Made by a program: the position numbers and the translations under genes
From: an uncultured Altererythrobacter sp.
GTDB taxonomy: Bacteria; Pseudomonadota; Alphaproteobacteria; Sphingomonadales; Sphingomonadaceae
Direction of reading: 5' to 3'
NCBI GenBank assembly: GCA_937950385.1
Contig: CALFEA010000202.1
Location: 1-10,783, forward strand
Length of the DNA: 10,783 bases
Part shown: in pieces, positions 1 through 6,935 of the stretch
Layout of the letters: each line of letters begins with the position of its first letter
How positions within the stretch are numbered: position 1 is the first letter of the stretch
The notes under the pieces: generated by a model
Told to the model about the DNA's origin: nothing
Databases searched by the model: none
Seen by the model: only the letters and a program-made list of their open reading frames with translations

Positions 1-1380
1 GTCTGCGCTGCGCTGGGCAAGAGCGCGCACTTCATTGGCGACAACAGCAAAGCCTTTGCCAGCATCGCCTGCACGGGCGGCCTCAACGCCGGCATTAAGG
101 GCGAGCAAATTGGTCTGGAATGCGATCCCATCGATAACATCAATGATCTGCGTGATTTCTTGTGAGGATTTCTCAATCGATGACATGGCTGTGACCGCTT
201 TTTTGACGACATCGCCGCCATCGGAGGCTTGCTTGTGTGTCTCAGTCATGGAGCTTTGCGCATCAGCGGCATTCTCAGCCGATTTCTTAACCAGCTCGGT
301 AACCTGGCTCATCGCTGCGGCGGTTTCCTCAAGGCTGGCCGCTTGCTGCTCATTGCGGGTTGCCAGGTCATCAGAGGCGGCCCGGATTTCGCCGGAGCCA
401 GTGTTTACAGAACTGGCGGAATCGCGGACCTGACCGATCATATCAGCAAGGTGTTCAACCGAGGAATTATAGGCCTTGCGCACCGCTTCATATTCAGACG
501 ACATCCGCTCGTTAATGCGGTGGGTGAAGTCGCCAGCTGCCAGACGGTTGAGTGCATCGGACAAACGATCAACAACAGCCTGTTGTTTCGCGCCGCTTTC
601 CTTCTGCGCGCGTGATGCTTCGCGGAAGACTTCGATCGACCGGGTCATAGAGCCGATTTCGTCTTCGCGGTGGACATTAGTTTTGCCGACTTCCAGGTCG
701 CCAGCTGCCATTTTTTCCATGGTTTGGGCAGTGGTGTTGAGCGGAGCAAGGACTTTACGGTTAAGCATCGTAAGGCCGCCAAAGACGCCAATGATAATGA
801 CAAGACCGCTGACAATCAGAGTGATAGTTGTCCAGAAAATCGTCGACGTACTGCTTTCGTTTAGCTCGGCTTGATAAGCGGCGGTTTCAGCCACCAACTT
901 GTTGATTGAGCTGCGGTGGTCACGGTATATATCCAGAAGGCGGTTGAGAGAGCGGTTTACAGCTGCCTCGTCACCGCGGCGAACGGCCGGCGCTAGAGCA
1001 GTGTCGATTTCTTTCCAGAAAGCCTCCCCATGAGTGGTCGCAGTGGCCGCAACCCCATTTTTCAAAGAGGCCTCAAGATCGGATGCTGCCCAATGATTTG
1101 CGCGTTCTTTCCAAAGAGCTTTTTGCTCAGCCAGTTTTTCAGTGTGAAATTCGAATTCTGAAGGATAACGTGCCAGCAATTGCGCTTCCATAAACGGTTC
1201 GAGCAGATATTCAGGCGGAGGCAGAATGTCCGCATTAAACTCATGGAGCTGCTGGCTTTTGAGATGCATGTCTCCGCCAAAACGGATCGTGTTTACGCTC
1301 CAGGCGGCAACAAGCGCTGCCAAAAGAATCACGGCGATCAGTCCGATTCCGCCGAATTTGCTCATGCGTTGAATGCTCAT
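1..1380 (-). CDS. Methyl-accepting chemotaxis protein (chemoreceptor), 3' end outside window
   Basis: Inner-membrane chemoreceptor that senses a periplasmic ligand and controls the CheA kinase. The reading frame is open from the ATG at 1380 to the left edge (460 codons, no stop), so the protein is truncated by the window, not broken. Visible parts: short N-terminus; TM1 at about residues 9-28; periplasmic domain of about 150 residues (31-180), largely helical and containing a PPPEYL stretch near 54-59; TM2 about 181-206; two successive HAMP-like segments (about 205-255 and 265-317), each with an AAGD motif, an arrangement common in alphaproteobacterial receptors; then the MCP signalling helix. 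A typical methylation stretch, [14 protein letters not shown], lies at 344-357. The highly conserved hairpin tip is present ([20 protein letters not shown], about 420-439, then [18 protein letters not shown]). Only the descending helix is missing. An AGAGG-like ribosome binding site lies 9 bases before the ATG. Ligand unknown. Divergent from the CheB-like gene. Confidence 0.96.
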   Translation of the reverse strand, partial: MSIQRMSKFGGIGLIAVILLAALVAAWSVNTIRFGGDMHLKSQQLHEFNADILPPPEYLLEPFMEAQLLARYPSEFEFHTEKLAEQKALWKERANHWAASDLEASLKNGVAATATTHGEAFWKEIDTALAPAVRRGDEAAVNRSLNRLLDIYRDHRSSINKLVAETAAYQAELNESSTSTIFWTTITLIVSGLVIIIGVFGGLTMLNRKVLAPLNTTAQTMEKMAAGDLEVGKTNVHREDEIGSMTRSIEVFREASRAQKESGAKQQAVVDRLSDALNRLAAGDFTHRINERMSSEYEAVRKAYNSSVEHLADMIGQVRDSASSVNTGSGEIRAASDDLATRNEQQAASLEETAAAMSQVTELVKKSAENAADAQSSMTETHKQASDGGDVVKKAVTAMSSIEKSSQEITQIIDVIDGIAFQTNLLALNAGVEAARAGDAGKGFAVVANEVRALAQRSAD

Positions 1381-1412
1381 TGTGAGAAGCCTCTTTCCTT
1401 CGTGTTACCGCT

Positions 1413-1440
1413 GTGACGGCTTTGTGAGGGGCAAGGTCTA
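1413..1440 (-). promoter_or_regulatory. Candidate flagellar sigma-28-type promoter for the chemoreceptor
   Basis: On the minus strand TAGA (1437-1440) is followed after 16 bases by GCCGTCAC (1413-1420). The known sigma-28 consensus is TAAA, 15 bases, GCCGATAA, so 3/4 and 5/8 positions agree with spacing one base too long. It would give a leader of about 30 bases before the ATG at 1380, a sensible place for a chemotaxis gene. A rival sigma-54-like match (GG, 10 bases, GC) lies at 1457-1470 on the same strand. Both are weak matches read by eye. Confidence 0.25.
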
Positions 1441-1472
1441 GGGCGAATTGTTGAAGGCAAATGTGATGCCCT

Positions 1473-1496
1473 CCTAGGCAAGAGCCCCTAGGCAAG
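1473..1496. repeat. Tandem 10-base direct repeat in the receptor/CheB divergent region
   Basis: CCTAGGCAAG occurs exactly at 1473-1482 and again at 1487-1496, a 14-base period. Each copy contains the palindrome CCTAGG. A partly similar string containing GGCAAGG and CTAGG lies at about 1431-1442. The repeats sit between the two divergent chemotaxis genes, so they could be a regulator binding site. No function is established. Confidence 0.5.
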
Positions 1497-1578
1497 GGTG
1501 CTTAGCTCGTTTCACAAATTTCTTACCGCATTCCTGTCTAAAGCACTGCTCAAGAACGCATCCATAAAGGGAATTTCC

Positions 1579-2604
1579 ATGAGTAATGTTAGAGTGATGG
1601 TTGTTGACGATTCTGCTGCAATGCGCGCTTTGTTCTGCGATATTTTGGATCAGGCAAAAGGCGTGGATGTGGTGGGAACAGCCCGCAATGCGGATGAAGC
1701 CCGTGACAAGTTGGAAGAATTAAAGCCTGATGTTCTCACGCTGGATGTCGAGATGCCGGGCATGACCGGTATGGAGTTTCTGGAAGAAGTCATGGCAGAA
1801 AACCCGCTGCCGGTGATCATGCTATCATCAATCACACAAGCAGGCACAGGCACGGCGGAAAAAGCGCTGCAATTGGGCGCGGTGCATTGCTTTCCCAAGC
1901 CCCAGCACACCACGCCCGAAGAATTCAATGCAACGGTCAATAAGCTTGGCGGGATTGTCATTCAGGCGGCCAATGGCGAGTTGTCGGGTGGCGGGTCTGA
2001 GACCGGGGGCTATCAATCCGATGGCCGCATTGTGGCTCTGACAGGCGATGCTGGCGGGATCAGCGCTATGCGCGAAATTGTTGCCGCTTATCCTGCGGCC
2101 TGCCCTCCAACATTGATAGTGCTAGACGCTGATGAAGCCGCGGTTGAAAATGCGGTGGCCACTATGCGGCCTAGCGTTGCTTGCCAAATTGAAGATGCCG
2201 CAGATGGCGCGATGATGACGCCTGGCACTGTTTATCTGGCCTATAATCCAGCTGTCCATGTGCTGCTGGAGGCGGGGCCATCGCCGATTATTCGACTTGC
2301 TGACCGCGACCCTGTTGCAGGCGTGCGGCCTTCTGCTGACCTGTTGTTCGGCTCTATGGCGCGCGCGGGCATCCCTGCGGTTGGCGGCGTCTTGGCGGGC
2401 AAGGGGACAGATGGCGCGAAAGGCGTGCAAATGCTCAGCGCGGCGAAAGCTAGCGTGTTCGTTCACAAGCCGCATGATTACGAGCCGGGCGAACGCTATG
2501 ATGCGGTGCGCGGGCTTGGTATTGAGGTTGAAGCTTTGCCTCAAAACGGAATTGCAGACTGGATATTGGCGCAAACAAGCGCGGAAGAACAGGCTGCGGC
2601 CTAG
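1579..2604 (+). CDS. cheB: CheB-type response regulator with degenerate methylesterase domain
   Basis: 341-residue protein: a receiver domain (about 1-120), a Gly/Ser-rich linker, then a full-length CheB-like domain (about 148-335). The receiver looks functional: acidic pair D10/D11, phospho-acceptor D56 in LDVEMPGM, S83, and K107 in FPKPQ. In active CheB the C-terminal domain demethylates or deamidates chemoreceptors with a Ser-His-Asp triad. Here the family ASTGG serine motif reads GDAGG, putting D157 at the Ser position. The QHMP motif reads DADE, putting A184 at the His position. Only the Asp (D278 in GKGTDG) remains, and the conserved FGMP motif near the end is also gone. The fold is kept but esterase activity is unlikely; the symbol denotes family, not activity. 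The ATG at 1579 was chosen because AAGGGA (1567-1572) lies 6 bases upstream and the receiver begins right after it. An in-frame GTG at 1498 would add 27 unrelated residues. Divergent from the chemoreceptor, so it may act as a phosphorylation-controlled binding protein or phosphate sink in that array. Confidence 0.88.
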   Translation: MSNVRVMVVDDSAAMRALFCDILDQAKGVDVVGTARNADEARDKLEELKPDVLTLDVEMPGMTGMEFLEEVMAENPLPVIMLSSITQAGTGTAEKALQLGAVHCFPKPQHTTPEEFNATVNKLGGIVIQAANGELSGGGSETGGYQSDGRIVALTGDAGGISAMREIVAAYPAACPPTLIVLDADEAAVENAVATMRPSVACQIEDAADGAMMTPGTVYLAYNPAVHVLLEAGPSPIIRLADRDPVAGVRPSADLLFGSMARAGIPAVGGVLAGKGTDGAKGVQMLSAAKASVFVHKPHDYEPGERYDAVRGLGIEVEALPQNGIADWILAQTSAEEQAAA

Positions 2605-2638
2605 TGTCAAAGGCTGAGCGCGAGCGCCCATTTTGCGC

Positions 2639-4387
2639 CTATTTCGCTGGGAAATATCGTCCTTCGAACACGACGCCTTCGACCGTGATCTCCTGCAATT
2701 TGGCAGCGCCGCCAATGTAAGGGTCGCGGTCAAGCACTACGAAATCTGCTTTTTTACCGGACGCAATAGAGCCCACTTGGTCATCCATTCCGATGACTTG
2801 CGCGGCCTCAATGGTGATTGCGCGCAGGGCTTTATCGAGCGAAAGGCGTTCGTTAGGTGCTTTCACATTGCCTTCCAAAGTGATCCGGTTGCTGGCCACC
2901 CAAGCCAGATAGAGCGGATCAATCGGGGCCATGTTAAAGTCTGAATGCAGGCCAAGCGGAACGCCTTTTCGTTCCAGTGATCCCAGCCGGTTCATTTGTG
3001 CCGCGCGGTCAGGCCCAAGCCCGTCACGCGCATAGGCATCGCCTAAGATGCGGATGTAATTGGGCTGGGCTGATACATACAGTCCAAGCTCACCGATACG
3101 GCGGTTTTGCGCCTCGGTGGAATAGCCAAGATGCTCCAGCACAATGTCTTGTCCGTTTGCAGGCTTCAACCGCTCCGTCATGCCGAGCACTGCATCAAGC
3201 CCTTTGTCGCCGTTCACATGGGTGTGCAAGTTCCAGCCTGCATCCCAGAAGCGGCGTGTCTGCTTTTCCAATTCCGCTGGCTCGGTTAGCCATTTGCCTT
3301 CATGTCCGTCACTATATCCGGGCGGGTTCATTTGCATATATTGCGCAAAGAACGCTCCATCAGCGAACATTTTCACGCGGTTTGAAAAGATGAATTTATC
3401 GCTGCCATATTGCTTGCGTGCTTTGGTCAGCCATTCATTGGGATCGCCGGTGACCATGGGTGCGACTGGTATCGCAAGAATGCGCGATGGCGTATCATCG
3501 CGGTCGTATAGGCTCTTGAAAAGCGGCGCTTCCACAGCAATCCCGCCAAATCCGCCAAAGGCTAAATCCGCGCTAGTGGTGATACCATTTTCCAGCATCA
3601 TCTGCCGCATATCCATCAGGCCTGATTGCATTTTTGCAGGTGGGAAAAGGTAAGGGCGCAGTTTTTCAATGCCTGAGAACAGCGCTGTTTCATGAATGAT
3701 GCCGGTGGCAAAGTCGGCATGGGTGGGGTCGATTTGCGGCTTATCGAACTCGGCAATAAAAGCTGCTTCATCGCCTATGCCGAGCAGTTCCAGCGCCTTA
3801 GTGTTGGCGATAATCTCATGGAAGCTGCGCTGCCAAATGACCACGGCGCGGTTCGGGGCTATCGTATCCAGAAGCGCGCGGTCCATATGTCCGTGGAACA
3901 ATTTGTGATGGCCCCATGTGATGAATAGCTCTTCATCGCTCTGGCTCAAAACTTCACGCAGGCGGGTTTCATATTCCGCTTTTCCGGTGACCGCGGGATA
4001 GCTCTTGCCTGGCAATTCCCAACTTTCCGGGCTGATAAATGGCAAGGGCAGCATCATAATTGTCTGCATCGGGTGAATATGCGGCTCAATGAACCCTGGC
4101 ATCACTACCGATGTGGCTAGGCGCTGATCGATCGTAACTGTGCGGCCCTTGGTCCACGGCTCTAGCTCTTCAATTGTTTGGGCAAGTCCCAGGATAATGC
4201 CATCGGCAACCGCGATATATTTGGCCTTGGGATAGCCGGGCTCCATCGTAATCGTGGTGCCCGTGTGAAAGATGGTGACATCGCTATGCATAGCTTCGGC
4301 TGCATCTTTGGCACCCAAGGCGGATGAGAACATCAGCGCCCCAATCATCGAGCACGCCAACACTGCCGCTTGTATGAATTTCGCCAT
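2639..4387 (-). CDS. Amidohydrolase family protein (YtcJ/Amidohydro_3 type), probably exported
   Basis: 582-residue metal-dependent hydrolase of the amidohydrolase superfamily, COG1574-like, the group that includes N-substituted formamide deformylase and YtcJ. Substrate cannot be told. Motifs in order: strand-rich N-terminal beta-sandwich; metal-binding PGFIEPHIHPM with H103 and H105; WGHH about 158-161; VKMFADG with K339; HTH at 388-390; LEHLG with H419; the late metal-site motif HSDFN with H481 and D483; and the closing GKKADFVVLDRDP (545-557) that returns to the small domain. Residues 1-26 are a likely Sec signal peptide (MAKF, hydrophobic core, SALGA before cleavage), suggesting a periplasmic location. 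The ATG at 4387 has AAGG six bases upstream. An in-frame TTG at 4447 would put about 20 polar residues before the signal peptide and was rejected. It converges with the CheB-like gene, 34 bases between stops, and is divergent from the DUF1295 gene; no functional link to either is evident. Confidence 0.92.
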   Translation of the reverse strand: MAKFIQAAVLACSMIGALMFSSALGAKDAAEAMHSDVTIFHTGTTITMEPGYPKAKYIAVADGIILGLAQTIEELEPWTKGRTVTIDQRLATSVVMPGFIEPHIHPMQTIMMLPLPFISPESWELPGKSYPAVTGKAEYETRLREVLSQSDEELFITWGHHKLFHGHMDRALLDTIAPNRAVVIWQRSFHEIIANTKALELLGIGDEAAFIAEFDKPQIDPTHADFATGIIHETALFSGIEKLRPYLFPPAKMQSGLMDMRQMMLENGITTSADLAFGGFGGIAVEAPLFKSLYDRDDTPSRILAIPVAPMVTGDPNEWLTKARKQYGSDKFIFSNRVKMFADGAFFAQYMQMNPPGYSDGHEGKWLTEPAELEKQTRRFWDAGWNLHTHVNGDKGLDAVLGMTERLKPANGQDIVLEHLGYSTEAQNRRIGELGLYVSAQPNYIRILGDAYARDGLGPDRAAQMNRLGSLERKGVPLGLHSDFNMAPIDPLYLAWVASNRITLEGNVKAPNERLSLDKALRAITIEAAQVIGMDDQVGSIASGKKADFVVLDRDPYIGGAAKLQEITVEGVVFEGRYFPAK

Positions 4388-4446
4388 ATTATACCTTGCC
4401 CCAATTCCCAATATTGCAAGTTTGGACGCGGGCGCGTGTTTGCGCA

Positions 4447-4466
4447 AGGCGGCAAAGGCTCCGCCT
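4447..4466. repeat. Inverted repeat (6-base arms) in the amidohydrolase/DUF1295 divergent region
   Basis: AGGCGG (4447-4452) and CCGCCT (4461-4466) are perfect reverse complements around an 8-base loop. The repeat lies about 60 bases upstream of the amidohydrolase ATG, in a 209-base gap that otherwise shows only the promoter candidate at 4531-4559. It could be an operator or a hairpin in the amidohydrolase leader; short GC-rich arms also arise by chance. Confidence 0.35.
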
Positions 4467-4530
4467 AACTAAATTGCTGCTGCGCATAGCGGCGCATCTG
4501 ATATTTGCCCCATTCATGCACAGGCGAAGT

Positions 4531-4559
4531 TTGGCGCTGTGAAGCTTTTTGCGCATACT
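4531..4559 (+). promoter_or_regulatory. Candidate housekeeping promoter for the DUF1295 gene
   Basis: TTGGCG (4531-4536) and CATACT (4554-4559) are 17 bases apart and each matches the TTGACA/TATAAT consensus at 4 of 6 positions. A start near 4566 would give a leader of about 30 bases before the ATG at 4597. Just downstream, CGTA-ATTA-TACG (about 4563-4574) is a small palindrome that could be an operator. Match made by eye only. Confidence 0.35.
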
Positions 4560-4596
4560 CTACGTAATTATACGAAATCACGCAGGGAGTTCGATC

Positions 4597-5496
4597 ATGG
4601 CCACCAGAAAACCATCATCCTATGATAACGCAGCACGCAGTTTTGGCGTGGTGGCTTTTGCGACATTGCTTGGCGTCGGCTTTGCTTGGCTTGCAGGTTC
4701 TGACGGTGTCCAGAAATCGGGGCTGACAGTGTTTGCGATTTGCGCGGCATTGGCCTTTGCTGTGAATTGGTTGGCCTTTGTGCCAGCCGCGATTGCGCAG
4801 ACAGAGAAATATTATGATCTGGTCGGCGCGGTCACCTATATCTCGATGCTGGTTACAGCCTGCGTTCTGTCTGCGCCGCTGGATATTCGTGCGATAGTTG
4901 TAGCAGCAATGGTGGCTGTTTGGTCGCTGCGCTTGGGCACGTTCTTGTACCAGCGTATCCATTCTGTCGGCGGAATTGATCAGCGTTTTGACAAGCTAAA
5001 AGTAAACCCGCCGCGCTTTTTGGTGGCATGGACGCTGCAAGCGGTATGGGCAATTATAACGGCGGCTGCGGCGATTGTGGTGATCTCCGCGTCTGACCGC
5101 GAGCCGATCGGCATATTCTTCTGGATTGGCGCGGCTGTTTGGGTGTTTGGTTTTGCGATGGAAGTGATCGCTGACCGGCAAAAGGGTGCGTTTCGTCAGG
5201 ATGCTAGCAATCAGGGCCGCTTCATCAATACGGGCCTATGGAGCTGGTCGCAGCACCCCAATTACTTCGGCGAAATTTCCCTGTGGACGGGCATTGTGAT
5301 CATTGCATTTCCATTGCTGTCGGGCTGGTCGTTGCTCGTGTTTGCTTCGCCTTTGTTCATCACATTGTTGCTGACGAAAATCAGCGGCATCAATATGCTG
5401 GATTCGGCCGCGGCAAAGCGCTGGGGCGATGATGCGGAATATCAGGAATATCGGCGCAAAACCTCCGTGCTGATCCCGCGTCCTCCTAAGGACTAG
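4597..5496 (+). CDS. DUF1295 family membrane protein (steroid 5-alpha-reductase-like)
   Basis: 299-residue polytopic inner-membrane protein with about six or seven hydrophobic segments (roughly 15-33, 43-65, 77-95, 97-118, 141-165, 172-192, 226-260). The C-terminal half has the family signature: FRQDASNQGRFINTGLW (199-215), SQHPNYFGEISLW (218-230), then near the end WGDDAEYQEYRRKTSVLIPRP. This part resembles the NADPH-binding core of steroid 5-alpha reductases and isoprenylcysteine methyltransferases. Members are generally annotated as oxidoreductases or DUF1295 proteins, and the substrate of this one is unknown. The ATG at 4597 was chosen because AGGGAG (4584-4589) lies 7 bases upstream; an in-frame start at 4549 would add 16 residues and lies over the candidate -10 element. 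The last codons overlap the convergent DUF1501 gene: both stop codons lie in one CTAG at 5493-5496. The gene appears monocistronic. Confidence 0.93.
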   Translation: MATRKPSSYDNAARSFGVVAFATLLGVGFAWLAGSDGVQKSGLTVFAICAALAFAVNWLAFVPAAIAQTEKYYDLVGAVTYISMLVTACVLSAPLDIRAIVVAAMVAVWSLRLGTFLYQRIHSVGGIDQRFDKLKVNPPRFLVAWTLQAVWAIITAAAAIVVISASDREPIGIFFWIGAAVWVFGFAMEVIADRQKGAFRQDASNQGRFINTGLWSWSQHPNYFGEISLWTGIVIIAFPLLSGWSLLVFASPLFITLLLTKISGINMLDSAAAKRWGDDAEYQEYRRKTSVLIPRPPKD

Positions 5497-6923
5497 TCCC
5501 TGCGCATAAAGCCCAGGTCTGGCGATGCAAATCGGCCAATATTGGGGGCAATGCTGGGCAGTTCGGATGCGCTAACGCCAAACCACTGTGCCATGGTGGC
5601 AGAATATTCGTCCACAGAAACGCTGGGCAGCAATCGTCCGCGTCCAACCTGATCGTCGCTTTCCAACGAAACTTGCGGTGCGGTGCCGTAGAATTGTCCG
5701 CCATTGACGCCGCCGCCCATGACGAAATGGTGGCTGCCCCAGCCATGGTCGGAGCCATCGCCATTGGACGCAAGCGTGCGGCCAAAGTCTGATGCAGTGA
5801 ACGCAGTGACAGAATCCGCAATGCCCATTTCGGTCGTGGCGCGGTAAAAGGCGTCCATCGCAAAATCTATCTGGCCGAGCAGACCTTCATGCGATCCAAT
5901 CAATCCGTCATGATGATCAAACCCGCCCATCGACACCATGAACACTTGGCGGGTTACCCCCAAACGCTGGCGTGCTGCAATCAGCCGGGCGACAACGGAA
6001 AGCTGTGATGCGAGCCTATTGTCTTGGCCAAAATCGGTTGCAAGATTGGCGTTTTGCAAAGCATCATTGACGAAGCCGCCATATTCAAGACTGCGGGCAT
6101 TAACGACGGAATAATCTGCCTCCAGCACATGGCCATGGCTGGTCGTCAGCAGGGTTTCCAGCGCCTGTGATGCCGCAGCAGACCGGTACAAGCGATTATC
6201 GGTCACGCCCCGGATCAAGGTCGCCCCGCCTGATGACACTTGATAGGGCACCGCTGTCTCGCCGGTAAGAAACACCGCATTGCCAGAGGCGTTGATGGCG
6301 GTGAACATAGAGTTGGTATTGCTCGACAGGGCCAGATCGCCCATCCGTCCGCCCCAGCCGGTGGTTGAGCCTTCAGGCTGCGAGCTTTGCCAGGTGGATT
6401 GCTGATCATTGTGCGAAAACAGCTTGGCGGGCCGCGGGAATTGCGCATTATTGTCGCTGTCATATTGCGCCTTGGTCAAGGGCACGACCAGCGGTCCAAC
6501 ATTGAGCATTGGGGCCATTTGCCCAGCGTCAAAGCGAGCCTTCAGGCGCGGCATTGTCGGCGCGATGGCATAGCGAATATTATCAGTTAGCGTCTGCTCG
6601 TCGGGCTGGCGCAAAACTGTATTGACTAGGCTGGCTCGCGGCAGTGCGATACCGCCGCCGCCTTCACCGTCGCCGCCGCGAATGGTGCTGTAACGCGCGT
6701 AATTTGCCGCATCGAAAGGGATCAGCGTGTTGCCGTGATCATTCCCGCCATACAAGAAGATGCAGACAAGCGCCTTATATCCGCCCGCAGAAGAAAAGGC
6801 GGCTGCCTCGCCCAAGCCGGCAAGACCCAATGCATAGGACGATGCCGCCCCCGCAACGGCCAATTGACTGGACCGGCGCATAAAGGCGCGGCGTGAAATT
6901 TCATTGCTTTTGCCGATGAACAT
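5493..6923 (-). CDS. DUF1501 family protein with Tat signal
   Basis: 476-residue exported protein of the DUF1501 family (from memory, Pfam groups it in the alkaline phosphatase/sulfatase clan). Biochemical role not established. The N-terminus has a twin-arginine signal: SRRAFMRRSS at 10-19, then a moderately hydrophobic stretch ending near AAA at 40-42, so it is probably exported folded, often a sign of a cofactor or metal centre. Family motifs: CIFLYGGNDHGNTLIP (54-69), FSHNDQQSTWQS (169-180), VSMGGFDHHDG (330-340), TASDFGRTLASNGDGSDHGW (376-395) followed by GSHHFVMGGGVNGG. The His/Asp-rich clusters look like metal ligands, which is inference. It starts 12 bases after the DUF1800 stop, with AGG directly after that stop as ribosome binding site, so the two are almost certainly one operon with DUF1800 first. 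Its TAG stop shares the CTAG palindrome with the DUF1295 stop. Confidence 0.94.
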   Translation of the reverse strand: MFIGKSNEISRRAFMRRSSQLAVAGAASSYALGLAGLGEAAAFSSAGGYKALVCIFLYGGNDHGNTLIPFDAANYARYSTIRGGDGEGGGGIALPRASLVNTVLRQPDEQTLTDNIRYAIAPTMPRLKARFDAGQMAPMLNVGPLVVPLTKAQYDSDNNAQFPRPAKLFSHNDQQSTWQSSQPEGSTTGWGGRMGDLALSSNTNSMFTAINASGNAVFLTGETAVPYQVSSGGATLIRGVTDNRLYRSAAASQALETLLTTSHGHVLEADYSVVNARSLEYGGFVNDALQNANLATDFGQDNRLASQLSVVARLIAARQRLGVTRQVFMVSMGGFDHHDGLIGSHEGLLGQIDFAMDAFYRATTEMGIADSVTAFTASDFGRTLASNGDGSDHGWGSHHFVMGGGVNGGQFYGTAPQVSLESDDQVGRGRLLPSVSVDEYSATMAQWFGVSASELPSIAPNIGRFASPDLGFMRRD

Positions 6924-6935
6924 GAGCGCAGGCCT

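Noticed and set aside
35..874. Several overlapping plus-strand open frames opposite the chemoreceptor
   Set aside because: The minus strand encodes an unmistakable MCP signalling domain across this stretch; these are antisense shadows.
1457..1470. Sigma-54-like GG-N10-GC on the minus strand before the chemoreceptor
   Set aside because: Core dinucleotides and TTGC fit, but the -24 half is imperfect and such short matches are common; kept only as part of a finding, not as a feature.
1498..1578. Upstream GTG start for the CheB-like gene
   Set aside because: Adds 27 residues unrelated to a receiver domain; the ATG at 1579 has a good ribosome binding site and gives the normal receiver N-terminus.
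2605..2638. Possible bidirectional terminator between the CheB-like gene and the amidohydrolase
   Set aside because: Only short GCGC-type pairings of about 4 bases and no T-run; not supportable as a terminator.
2122..2733. Open frame of 203 codons on the minus strand opposite the CheB-like gene
   Set aside because: Arg/His/Ser-rich composition typical of a shadow frame, no recognisable domain, overlaps two well-supported genes.
4388..4393. Perfect TATAAT on the minus strand directly before the amidohydrolase ATG
   Set aside because: Transcription would begin inside the coding region and no -35 lies at proper spacing; it sits between the ribosome binding site and the start codon.
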